DNA from: Verrucomicrobia subdivision 3 bacterium UBA7542
GTDB taxonomy: Bacteria > Verrucomicrobiota > Verrucomicrobiia > Limisphaerales > UBA11358
Assembly (NCBI GenBank): GCA_002479245.1
Contig: DLMG01000063.1
Coordinates: 11,120 to 18,610 of the forward strand
Reading direction: 5' to 3'
DNA: 7,491 nt
Made by a program: the position numbers and the translations under genes. Below, piece by piece: positions 1 through 6,690 of the stretch; positions within the stretch are counted from its first letter, which is position 1, and each line of letters opens with the position of its first letter. The notes under the pieces are model-generated. The model was not told the origin of the DNA. It was given only the letters and a program-made list of their open reading frames with translations, and did no database searches.

Positions 1-84
1 CCGCCCGGCCACGCCGCTTTCGTCGCAAAACGCCTTCGGTTTCTGATTGGTGGTGGGGGCCGGAACGACTGCGTCGGCCTTTTG
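1..84 (+). pseudogene. possible remnant of a beta-ketoacyl synthase C-terminus (partial)
   Basis: Seen: in the frame starting at base 2 the window opens with the C-terminal string PLSSQNAFGF and then a TGA at 44-46. After an apparent 11-base insertion the neighbouring frame continues with GGRNDCVGL. Joined, these read NAFGF-GGRNDCVGL. Known: FabF/KS-type condensing enzymes end in a conserved N-x-FGFGG-x-N stretch. Inference: this is the last piece of a ketosynthase-like gene that is either frameshifted near its 3' end or naturally ends at 46. Only about 25 residues are visible and the active-site residues would lie outside the window, so the match could be chance. Confidence 0.25.
58..83 (+). 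terminator. weak hairpin plus short T-run
   Basis: GGCCG (58-62) pairs with CGGCC (75-79). An inner ACG/CGT stem (65-67 with 72-74) closes a 4-base loop, with a 2-base bulge at 63-64. TTTT follows at 80-83. This could terminate a plus-strand gene entering from the left. The T-run is short and the bases overlap a possible coding remnant, so the call is tentative. Confidence 0.3.
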
Positions 85-151
85 CATTCAGTTCAAAATA
101 CTTTTTCACCCACCGACCATATTATGGACGTGCCGGATTGGTGAAGCTGTA

Positions 152-162
152 GGGTAATACCC
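152..162. promoter_or_regulatory. GGGTA-A-TACCC palindrome upstream of the secreted-protein gene
   Basis: A perfect 5+1+5 inverted repeat lies 77 bases before the leader start and 118 before the secreted-protein start. It is in the non-coding gap between the left-edge remnant and the leader. Its position and symmetry suit a dimeric regulator binding near a promoter. An AT-rich tract at 201-214 (GAATAATAAAAC) could contain the -10 region, but I find no convincing -35. The regulator is unknown. Confidence 0.3.
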
Positions 163-226
163 CATAGCACCCTTCCGCTCTCTGGCTTATGTTCACAGCA
201 TGAATAATAAAACACTCATCCAAATT

Positions 227-232
227 GGAGGA
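227..232 (+). promoter_or_regulatory. strong Shine-Dalgarno for the leader peptide
   Basis: GGAGGA ends 6 bases before the ATG at 239, which is close to ideal spacing. The following gene at 280 has no such site of its own, so this ribosome binding site probably serves both through translational coupling. Confidence 0.65.
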
Positions 233-238
233 TAATAT

Positions 239-283
239 ATGTCACTGATTTCTCTCGCCGTCACCAACCCGATTAAATTATGA
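239..283 (+). CDS. 14-aa leader peptide coupled to the secreted protein
   Basis: A tiny reading frame encoding MSLISLAVTNPIKL starts 7 nt after a strong GGAGG and stops at TGA 281-283. The stop overlaps the next start in an ATGA (280-283). The ATG at 280 has no Shine-Dalgarno, so ribosomes finishing this peptide would re-initiate on the secreted-protein gene. Inference: it acts as a translational coupler or a regulatory leader. It has no run of a single amino acid typical of an attenuator and no visible domain. The alternative is that the strong site simply belongs to a mis-spaced start and the peptide has no role. Confidence 0.5.
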   Translation: MSLISLAVTNPIKL

Positions 284-606
284 AAACTCTCGCTTTTATT
301 TTTGCGGCAACGACCCTGACTTCCAGCCTTTGCCTTGCGCAACCAATGCCTGCACTGCCGCAGCAATCAGTGCAGCCATCGCATATTACCAATTACGTCT
401 CCCCGACTCCACAGCCACCTGGAACACTCCCGCAGCAACCTGGAACATACCCGCAAAAACCGGGAATACCGCTGCAGTTACCTGGAACACCCCCGCAGTT
501 GCCCGGAGCACCGCCACAGTTGCCTGGAACATCCCCACAGTTACCCGAAGCACCGCCGCAGTTGCCTGGACCACCACCACAGTTGCCTGGAACAACCCCG
601 CAGTTA
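280..606 (+). pseudogene. secreted proline-rich repeat protein, 3' end lost at island junction
   Basis: The N-terminus is a clear Sec signal peptide: Lys2, a hydrophobic stretch at residues 4-19, and likely cleavage after Ala20 (LCLA|Q). A linker to residue 46 follows, then nine heptapeptides of the form P-G-T-x-P-Q-L at residues 47-109. After residue 109 the composition changes abruptly and the frame stays open to a stop at 1488, but only as the antisense of the sacsin-like gene; that part has Arg/Ser-rich shadow character. I infer that the real gene is truncated at about 606/607, or that its rest lies beyond the island. The product would be exported, perhaps as a surface or matrix protein with an extended proline-rich region. 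No enzyme domain is visible. If the 402-residue frame is expressed, it would be a chimera. Confidence 0.55.
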
Positions 607-3005
607 TGCGCCCAACCTCCGTCGAGCGGTCGGCGTGCCTCCTCAAACGCTTTGTTAAACACCAGCGCGAAGGCGTCTCCGCTCGACTGTTCCGTCAGCC
701 GTCGGGTCAATTCGCCGTGCAGCTTTTCCGACAGTGCTTTTTTTGTTGTTCGTTCCCACTCCGCGAACAGTCCCCATTCCTTGAGCAAACCGGTGATGCG
801 CTTGCGTTCTGTGTCCGTTTCGCGTAGCGGCCACGCAGTCAGGAGTCCTGCGAAACAATCCACTGGTGTGTCATCATCAAGCCACAACCCAGACAACGGC
901 AGCCAGCCGCCATCGCCACTCGGCACGCGCAAGCACGCGAGCGCGAAAGCCAAGTGTTGGGGCGGGCAAGGACTGCGAGGGTTTTTCCAAAACTGCTCTC
1001 CGTGCATTTGCCATACTTCGAGGCCATCGAATCGTGCGGGCAATTCCGCCCAAATCGGGTTGAAAATCGGCTGCGAGAGTTTGCGAAACTGTTCGGGGAG
1101 GCGCCCGTCGAAGACATGCGCGGATTGCCAGATGGCCTCTCGCCCCCATTCTGCCAGTCGCGCGAAGCATGAATGCCACTCCGGTGACAGTTCTGTTCCG
1201 CATGGCTCGGCCATGAGGTCGCCCAGCTTCGCGAGTTTGCCGTCGGCCCGTTCAACCAAAACGCCCGCGAGAGTCCGTTCCAATGAGCCGCTGGAGTGGC
1301 AACTGGTGGACAGATATGCAAGGATCGCCGCCCGGCGACTGACAGCCGACACCGTTTGGCTGCCCAAGATTCCCTCAAACGACTCGCCGATTTCATCGGG
1401 CTTTGCCGCCGCAACTCCGAAGACCGCTGTCTCCGCTGGAACGAAGGCAGGCAACTCATCACCCAAGTCCTTTGCGGAAGCGAGTTGAGCCCACGCTTCA
1501 GCGGCAGCTTGGTTTGGCAGAACTTCGATGCGCAATGCTTCCGACTTGCGCACGATGCGACCAAAAACAGACCGAAGCAACGCGCGCTCCTCGACTGCCT
1601 TCAGCAGTTCGTCGAAAACAACCGTAGCCCATTTGGCCGGCCAATCCTCTTCGTTCCTCGCCGGTGCGGGCTTCTGTTCGACCAGGCGTTCGACTCCCCA
1701 CTCTGCGTGAGCCAGGCTGCCCATCCGAGCCTCCAACCAAGATGCCATGCCTTGCATCGCCCTCCGAATCTGGTCTTTGACTGCTAAACTGTCCGCAGGG
1801 TTCCAGTTGCCGCGCTGAAGATTGGGCGGAAGCCTAAGATGAAGGTGGAAGCGGAAAGGCCAACTCACCTCATTTAGTGGAAAGAACGCGTAGGCAGCCC
1901 CGTCTTTCAAGGAGACGCCTCGCTCGTCGTCCTCCTTGTCGAGCTTGAGTCGGTGCTCACTGTCAGCATGCAAAGCCATTTGCCAGATTGGCTTCTCGCC
2001 CGGCTCGCTCAGCCGCCAAAATCGGGAATGGGAATCTCGTTGATTCGGCGTGCTCGTCGTCAGAGTAATCTTGTCGGCCTCGACGACGTTTGCAAGGTCG
2101 TTAGCTTGGTCATGCTGGCCAACTCGCATTTTAAGAGTATTCGGCCCAAGCTGAACAACGCGGACCTTTGGTAGGAACAACGGGCATAGTTCATAGACCT
2201 CGTGCGCTTGTCCCGTGATCCTTTGCTGCACTTTGACGAGTTGGTCGGGACGTAGGTGGAAACAAAAGAGAGTGCCCTGCTTAGACTGCCGAAGTGCGGT
2301 TGTGCGTTCGCTCAAATCGGCTGGCAACGCCGAAACAAATTCCGGTGTGCAGTAGCCCAGGTTGTTCACGTCGTTGAACGCATTCTCCAAGCCTTTGATC
2401 CCGACCTCCATCAAACGTGTTCGCAGGCGGTTCAGCCGCTCTGGGTTCGGATGAGACGCAAGTTCGTCGTCTCGACAAATCGGCAGGCGAAAGGCAAACG
2501 CATCGTTCCCCTCCCAAGTGTGAACCAAGACTTCAGAGGCGATGCGGTAGCTGGATTTGAATCCAATGCCGAACCGTCCGATGGTTTCCTCGCTCAACTC
2601 TCGAACTTTCCCTGCGGCGTGGACAAAGAACCGACTCAGACCGAGCAGATTCATTGAGGTCACTCTGCGCCCGTTGTTGGCAACAAACAGCCAGTCATCA
2701 TTAAGCACGATGCGAATTTCTGCACCATCACCAACCGCAGCGTCGTCGGCGTTCTGCGCGAGTTCGGCGAGGTAGTTAGCCGCCAGCGCGCCTTGGCCGA
2801 TGAGTAGGTTGCGAATCTGGAGCAGTGCTTGATGCGCCGGGCTGTGGAGTTGCAGCAGCCAGTCGGCATATACCGCGTCGCATCGGTGTTCGGGTGTCAG
2901 CTTGTCCAGTGCCTTCGCCAGTTGTTCCCACGTCTCGAATGCCGCAACGTCCGGGGCACGGCCAGCAGCCGCTTCGTAGGCTTCGCGATGGAAGATGATG
3001 GGCAT
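393..3005 (-). CDS. sacsin-type GHKL (Hsp90-like) ATPase protein with Cys/Gly-rich tail
   Basis: 870 aa. The N-terminal part holds the nucleotide-binding fold of sacsin/Hsp90-like GHKL ATPases. Seen motifs are an N-box AELAQNADDA (residues 80-89, with Glu81 and Asn85 as the expected catalytic and Mg-binding residues), a VANNG loop at 108-112 where DxGxG is usual, and a G2 loop IGRFGIGFKSSY (142-153). A YAFFPL segment near 371-376 followed by GNWNP near 398-402 resembles the region after the ATPase in sacsin-like proteins. Residues from about 430 to 800 I do not recognise. Residues 801-870 are NCGxxPG heptads with 11 cysteines, read from the antisense of a plus-strand minisatellite, so the native C-terminus is probably lost or replaced. 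The start is well bounded: an in-frame TAG lies 9 bases upstream (3015-3017) and the Shine-Dalgarno is weak. It is the last gene of the operon, 36 nt after the helicase. It probably acts as an ATP-dependent chaperone or conformational switch; its client is unknown. Confidence 0.85.
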   Translation of the reverse strand: MPIIFHREAYEAAAGRAPDVAAFETWEQLAKALDKLTPEHRCDAVYADWLLQLHSPAHQALLQIRNLLIGQGALAANYLAELAQNADDAAVGDGAEIRIVLNDDWLFVANNGRRVTSMNLLGLSRFFVHAAGKVRELSEETIGRFGIGFKSSYRIASEVLVHTWEGNDAFAFRLPICRDDELASHPNPERLNRLRTRLMEVGIKGLENAFNDVNNLGYCTPEFVSALPADLSERTTALRQSKQGTLFCFHLRPDQLVKVQQRITGQAHEVYELCPLFLPKVRVVQLGPNTLKMRVGQHDQANDLANVVEADKITLTTSTPNQRDSHSRFWRLSEPGEKPIWQMALHADSEHRLKLDKEDDERGVSLKDGAAYAFFPLNEVSWPFRFHLHLRLPPNLQRGNWNPADSLAVKDQIRRAMQGMASWLEARMGSLAHAEWGVERLVEQKPAPARNEEDWPAKWATVVFDELLKAVEERALLRSVFGRIVRKSEALRIEVLPNQAAAEAWAQLASAKDLGDELPAFVPAETAVFGVAAAKPDEIGESFEGILGSQTVSAVSRRAAILAYLSTSCHSSGSLERTLAGVLVERADGKLAKLGDLMAEPCGTELSPEWHSCFARLAEWGREAIWQSAHVFDGRLPEQFRKLSQPIFNPIWAELPARFDGLEVWQMHGEQFWKNPRSPCPPQHLAFALACLRVPSGDGGWLPLSGLWLDDDTPVDCFAGLLTAWPLRETDTERKRITGLLKEWGLFAEWERTTKKALSEKLHGELTRRLTEQSSGDAFALVFNKAFEEARRPLDGGWAHNCGVVPGNCGGGPGNCGGASGNCGDVPGNCGGAPGNCGGVPGNCSGIPGFCGYVPGCCGSVPGGCGVGET
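418..606. repeat. nine-copy 21-bp minisatellite
   Basis: There are nine contiguous 21-base units, consensus about CCTGGAACACCCCCGCAGTT plus G or A. On the plus strand they read PGTLPQQ, PGTYPQK, PGIPLQL, PGTPPQL, PGAPPQL, PGTSPQL, PEAPPQL, PGPPPQL and PGTTPQL. On the minus strand the same units read as heptads of the N-C-G-x-x-P-G type. Both strands are open across the array. The left copies are the most diverged and the right copies the most alike, consistent with expansion toward the right end. The array ends exactly at the inferred junction. Confidence 0.95.
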
Positions 3006-3041
3006 CGAATCTTTCTAGCTAATATGGTGTGGTGGTGGTGC

Positions 3042-4295
3042 TCATAGGAACGAAGCTTCGTTGTCATCGTCGCCGGAAACCGGGGCCGTCGGGGTGGCGG
3101 AAACCGGGACGGGGTTGGCGTTTTCCTTGATGAACAAATCGCCGTTGGCGGATGCCTGACGGAAGAGGTCCAAGTCCCGTAGTTCCCAACCGCGAACGGT
3201 GCTCAGATAAACCCATTGCGTGGCCCGGGTGATGCCGACGAGGAGCAGGCGATGGCGACGCTCCCCCTCCACGCGCTGGAAGTTGTTTTCGACCAACTTG
3301 GGCATGAGGACGCAATCAAAGGTGAGTCCCTTGGCGTTATGGTAGGATGCGATCGTCGGCGTGAGGGAATCGAAGTCCGGCGGCGTGCCGCCCCGGCGGG
3401 CAGCGATGGCCTTGTGAACTTCAACGCCGCGTTCCCCAAGTTTGTTGGCGACGCTGAACAGGTCGCGGTTGGTGGGGACAATGATGCCGCACTTGTGATT
3501 CAGGAGCCGCCGTTCGCGCAGAACGTCCGCGAGCTTGTCGATCTCGTCATCCCAATCGTTCGCAACGTAGAGGCAGGGCTTCTGCCGTTCCATGGCCAGA
3601 TAGTTGAGGCCGTCGTAGGCGTTGCCGAAATAGGAGGCGAGTTTGGCGATGTCCGGGGAATTGCGATACGCGGGCAAGAGGGAAGCGGATTGGCCGGTCA
3701 AGCTGAGATGCTTTTGCATTTCCTGCACGGAAGCCCCGCCCTCGAAGATTTGCTGCCGGGCGTCGGCAAAAACCGTCAGGTGCTTCGTGGCCAGGCGGAG
3801 GATACCGTAGGCAGTGGCATCCAAGTCCTGTCCTTCATCCACGAGCACGAAATCGAGGTTGGGTTTGGGTTGGCTGGCGCTCGCACTCGAAGCCACGATG
3901 GCTTGCAGGCTCTGGAGCACGCCAGTCCGCACGGCTGCAAAATCAATGAATGACTTGCCGCGCCGGTCCGGCAGCGTGCGAGGCTTGGGCTTGCGGACAA
4001 ATTGATCCCACAATTCGGCGCACCAATCATCGAAGGTCCGCACGTTCTCCTTGGGAATACCGAGGAAGTCCAAAGACTGGCGCAGAAAGTAGGTGAGCAC
4101 GTTGGTGTAAACGAGCACGCAAAAACCCTCGGGCGGGATTTTGTAGGTCTGACGCAGCCAGCGGGCGCGATGCAGCAGCACCTGGGTTTTGCCGGAGCCG
4201 GGCGGCCCCATGACAAGGTGATGGCGGTCAGGGCGCAATTCGACAATGGCGCGCTGCTCGCGGGTCAGTTGGCTGTCATGGAGGACAGAGGGCAT
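3042..4295 (-). CDS. compact UvrD/Rep-like superfamily 1 helicase
   Basis: 417 aa from the ATG at 4295. The frame could extend to 4376, but that would overlap the Hsp70 gene, and the extra 27 residues are Arg-rich without motifs. All core SF1 motifs are visible: Q-motif LTREQRAIVE (10-19), Walker A GPPGSGKT (30-37), Ia VYTNVLTYF (62-70), Walker B VLVDEGQDLD (150-159), III FADARQQIF (176-184), IV LPAYRNSPDIA (208-218), V YHNAKGLTFD (318-327) and VI GITRATQWVYLS (354-365). It is short for the family; UvrD, Rep and PcrA have roughly 650-750 residues. The 1B/2B insertions therefore appear minimal and no nuclease domain follows. The C-terminus ends in a Pro/Ala linker and an acidic tail with SGDDDNEAS. 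It should be an ATP-driven translocase on single-stranded DNA or RNA. The gene begins 13 nt after the Hsp70 stop without a clear Shine-Dalgarno, so translation is probably coupled. It may remodel nucleoprotein together with the neighbouring chaperone ATPases. Confidence 0.9.
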   Translation of the reverse strand: MPSVLHDSQLTREQRAIVELRPDRHHLVMGPPGSGKTQVLLHRARWLRQTYKIPPEGFCVLVYTNVLTYFLRQSLDFLGIPKENVRTFDDWCAELWDQFVRKPKPRTLPDRRGKSFIDFAAVRTGVLQSLQAIVASSASASQPKPNLDFVLVDEGQDLDATAYGILRLATKHLTVFADARQQIFEGGASVQEMQKHLSLTGQSASLLPAYRNSPDIAKLASYFGNAYDGLNYLAMERQKPCLYVANDWDDEIDKLADVLRERRLLNHKCGIIVPTNRDLFSVANKLGERGVEVHKAIAARRGGTPPDFDSLTPTIASYHNAKGLTFDCVLMPKLVENNFQRVEGERRHRLLLVGITRATQWVYLSTVRGWELRDLDLFRQASANGDLFIKENANPVPVSATPTAPVSGDDDNEASFL

Positions 4296-4308
4296 GGCGT
4301 TGTTTACG

Positions 4309-6687
4309 CTACGGTTGAGAAAGGACCGGGAGATCGTTCTCACCGGCCTTGGTGGTCTTGCTCTGGCCGCGCGCACGTTCGCGAGCTTTCCGTGCCGATT
4401 TCACGTCGTCGGCACGGCCAAGGAACTCCGCCGCGTCTTCATACCAGCCCAATTGCCAGGGACTTTGAATCTCGATAGGCGGGAAGCGACGAAAGCCCTC
4501 TTGCGCTGCCTCCTTGGCAGCGGCCGTCTGGCCCAAGCCTTCGAGAATGCGCGCCCGCAGGATGTAATAGGGTGCGGAATCCGGCTCGCGCACAATTCCC
4601 TCGTCCACTTTTTCGAGCGCGACGGAAAAATTGCGGCGGCGCTTGTGGTGGAGTGCCCAATTGAACAATGGACCGCCCCAATTGCCGGACACACGCGCGC
4701 CTTCGGCGTAGTGCGCCTCCATCCGGTTGAGGTCGCCGAGTTCATCGTAGAACATGCCGAGACGATTTAGGATTTCGGCATCCGGGCGGCCGACGGCGCG
4801 GGAAGCGCTCTTGAGCACCTCGACCGCCTTCTCCAGCATGCGGAGTTCGCGGTAAAGTTCGGCCAGGCGCATTAGCTTGTCGTGATGGCGGGCGCTGAGG
4901 CCGCCGGCGTCGCGCAAATCCTCTTCGATTTCTTCGATCTCGACACGGACCGCTCCGGGGTTGGAAACATTGATGAGCGGGTTCTCCGCCGCGATTTCAA
5001 CTCGTGCATCAGGGCGTTTGCGTAGGGCGACGGCGCAATCAAAGGAGCGACCTGAGCTGAACCGAAACTCAAAATTCAGTGCTTCGCCTGCTTCACTGGG
5101 ATCGACCTCGACGGGCAGGTTTAACACGACGTGCTCCTCGGGCAAGGTCACGACTTCGATCCGCAACGTGCCGCCGAAGGGTTTGGGCAGGGCCAAACCG
5201 GTCACCATTTTGAAATCGCCATCGGGCGGATAAGGAATGGATGTGCCCGCTTGAACGAGCGGGATGGGGTTGCGTCCCTGGACGCGGAGTGCAATGGTCT
5301 GAGAAACGACTGGGCAAACTAACGGTTGCTGGAACGTCTCCAGCCACGCGGCGGTCCACGCAGCGCCTCGGGCGATGGCGGTCTGCGCGGCGGTGCTGTC
5401 CGGGAAACGGATCACGCGGCTCTGCGCAAAGAATTTGTCGATGGCCCACTGGACTTGCGGCACGAGCGAACTGCCACCGGCGAGCAACACTAGGTCCACA
5501 TCCTTCGTCCGCAGTTTCGCGCGGTCGAGCGCGTCGGTGAGCGGTGCGAAGATGGAAAGCGCCAGCACGTAGTCCGTTTCGCGGGCGTGCATCATTTCCA
5601 GATCCAGAAACGGCTTCAGGATTTCCTCCCATTGGGCCGCGCTGAGTTCGGGATGGGCGAGCAGGTAGTCCCTGCCGCCGACGTTTACCTTCGTCGGAGC
5701 TTGCCGGGCTACAATCTGGGTCTTGTCCGCGCTCTCGTAACGACCGTGCAAGTGAAGTTGCGAGATTTCGCGGCAAAGACCTTCCTTGAGTGCCTCGGCG
5801 CAGCCACGCAAGGCGGGTTCAATGATTTTCTTGCGGTCAGTCCACTCAAAGTGACGCGCCGTTAGTTCGTTCTCCTTGAGCAACTGCGGGAGCAACACGT
5901 TGTGAATGATGGCTGCATCAAAATCGCCACCGCCGAGCCGGTGATAGCGGGAGACGGAGCGAGTCTCGATGGCAAAGGCCGCGCCGGTGGCGGCAGGGGA
6001 AAGACGGGCCACAAACACATCGCACGTGCCGCCGCCGAAATCGAACACGACAACATTCTGTAGCTTGTCCCAAACCTCCGCGCCAGCGTAGGTGAAAAGA
6101 TAATCCGTAAGCGCCGCCACGGGTTCATCGAGGAGGTCGAAGTCCGAGAGGACAAGTCCGCCAAGCTTGGCGGCGGCGAGCGTGTCCGCCCGTTGATTGA
6201 TCTGGAACGAGGCGGGGACGGTGACTACAGTGCGACCGGGAGGTGAACCGGTCGCCTGGCGCGCGCCGTTCATCAGGAACTTGAGGAGATGGCCCGCAAT
6301 CTTGCGGGCATGATCGAAATCCTCGGCGGCCCGGTGATACCGCTTTTGCAGGCCCATGTCATTCTTGGTTTCGTAGAACAGGTTTTTTTCCAGGCTCAGT
6401 CCGTGCTTCTGTGGCTCGGCTCGCATCCGTTTTGCGCCTTCACCGATCCAGACCTTGCCGGCCTTGTCGATGGCCACGACCGAAGGAACGAGCGCGCCGG
6501 TGAACGGGCTCATTTGTGTGGCCTGCTCCAGCGGCACGCACTCGCACGCGAACTCGGCGGAGGAACTTTCGGGCAGCGGCAACCGCACTTGGGCGACTGT
6601 GGAGTTGGTCGTGCCAAGATCAATGCCGATGACCCGCGTGCCTGGCTTGGCGTTGGCGGCGGTGCGAAGTTTTTCGAGGGGGTTCAT
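4309..6687 (-). CDS. Hsp70-family ATPase with C-terminal TPR-like region
   Basis: 792 aa. The actin-like ATPase domain is intact: phosphate-1 IGIDLGTTNS (20-29), connect-1 DLLDEPVAAL (184-193), phosphate-2 VVFDFGGGTCDV (213-224), adenosine motif LLAGGSSLVPQ (401-411), connect-2 AIARGAAW (437-444). A DnaK-like beta substrate-binding segment follows at about 455-560, including RNPIPLVQAGTSIPYP. The helical lid and the EEVD/acidic tail of housekeeping DnaK are absent. Instead residues about 600-735 form repeated helical pairs of TPR character (for example LAELYRELRMLEKAVEVL and LGMFYDELGDLNRMEAHY), then a basic stretch (763-780). This is not the cell's main DnaK: it is divergent, and no J-protein or GrpE gene is nearby. 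It probably binds client proteins with the TPR part serving as a partner dock, possibly for the helicase or the sacsin-like protein. The start ATG has an AGGA 7 bases upstream and lies 3 nt after the regulator's stop. Confidence 0.95.
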   Translation of the reverse strand: MNPLEKLRTAANAKPGTRVIGIDLGTTNSTVAQVRLPLPESSSAEFACECVPLEQATQMSPFTGALVPSVVAIDKAGKVWIGEGAKRMRAEPQKHGLSLEKNLFYETKNDMGLQKRYHRAAEDFDHARKIAGHLLKFLMNGARQATGSPPGRTVVTVPASFQINQRADTLAAAKLGGLVLSDFDLLDEPVAALTDYLFTYAGAEVWDKLQNVVVFDFGGGTCDVFVARLSPAATGAAFAIETRSVSRYHRLGGGDFDAAIIHNVLLPQLLKENELTARHFEWTDRKKIIEPALRGCAEALKEGLCREISQLHLHGRYESADKTQIVARQAPTKVNVGGRDYLLAHPELSAAQWEEILKPFLDLEMMHARETDYVLALSIFAPLTDALDRAKLRTKDVDLVLLAGGSSLVPQVQWAIDKFFAQSRVIRFPDSTAAQTAIARGAAWTAAWLETFQQPLVCPVVSQTIALRVQGRNPIPLVQAGTSIPYPPDGDFKMVTGLALPKPFGGTLRIEVVTLPEEHVVLNLPVEVDPSEAGEALNFEFRFSSGRSFDCAVALRKRPDARVEIAAENPLINVSNPGAVRVEIEEIEEDLRDAGGLSARHHDKLMRLAELYRELRMLEKAVEVLKSASRAVGRPDAEILNRLGMFYDELGDLNRMEAHYAEGARVSGNWGGPLFNWALHHKRRRNFSVALEKVDEGIVREPDSAPYYILRARILEGLGQTAAAKEAAQEGFRRFPPIEIQSPWQLGWYEDAAEFLGRADDVKSARKARERARGQSKTTKAGENDLPVLSQP

Positions 6688-6690
6688 ATA

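Noticed and set aside
183..200. Possible sigma-54 promoter (TGGC...CAGCA)
   Set aside because: The GG and GC elements are 14 bases apart instead of 12, so the spacing rules it out.
418..606. CRISPR array
   Set aside because: The 21-base units are contiguous with no unique spacers, and they keep one reading frame, so it is a coding minisatellite.
607..1488. Continuation of the plus-strand frame after the proline repeats (to 402 aa)
   Set aside because: It is antisense to the conserved sacsin-like gene and has the Ser/Arg/Pro-rich look of a GC-rich shadow frame, with no domain.
839..1564. Minus-strand 241-aa open frame
   Set aside because: Out-of-frame shadow of the sacsin-like gene on the same strand.
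3216..3953. Plus-strand 245-aa open frame
   Set aside because: It lies fully antisense to the helicase, whose motifs are intact on the other strand, and has no ribosome site or recognisable domain.
4296..4376. N-terminal extension of the helicase to an ATG at 4376
   Set aside because: It would overlap the Hsp70 gene by 68 bases with an Arg-rich, motif-free segment; the ATG at 4295 sits just after the Hsp70 stop and just before the Q-motif.
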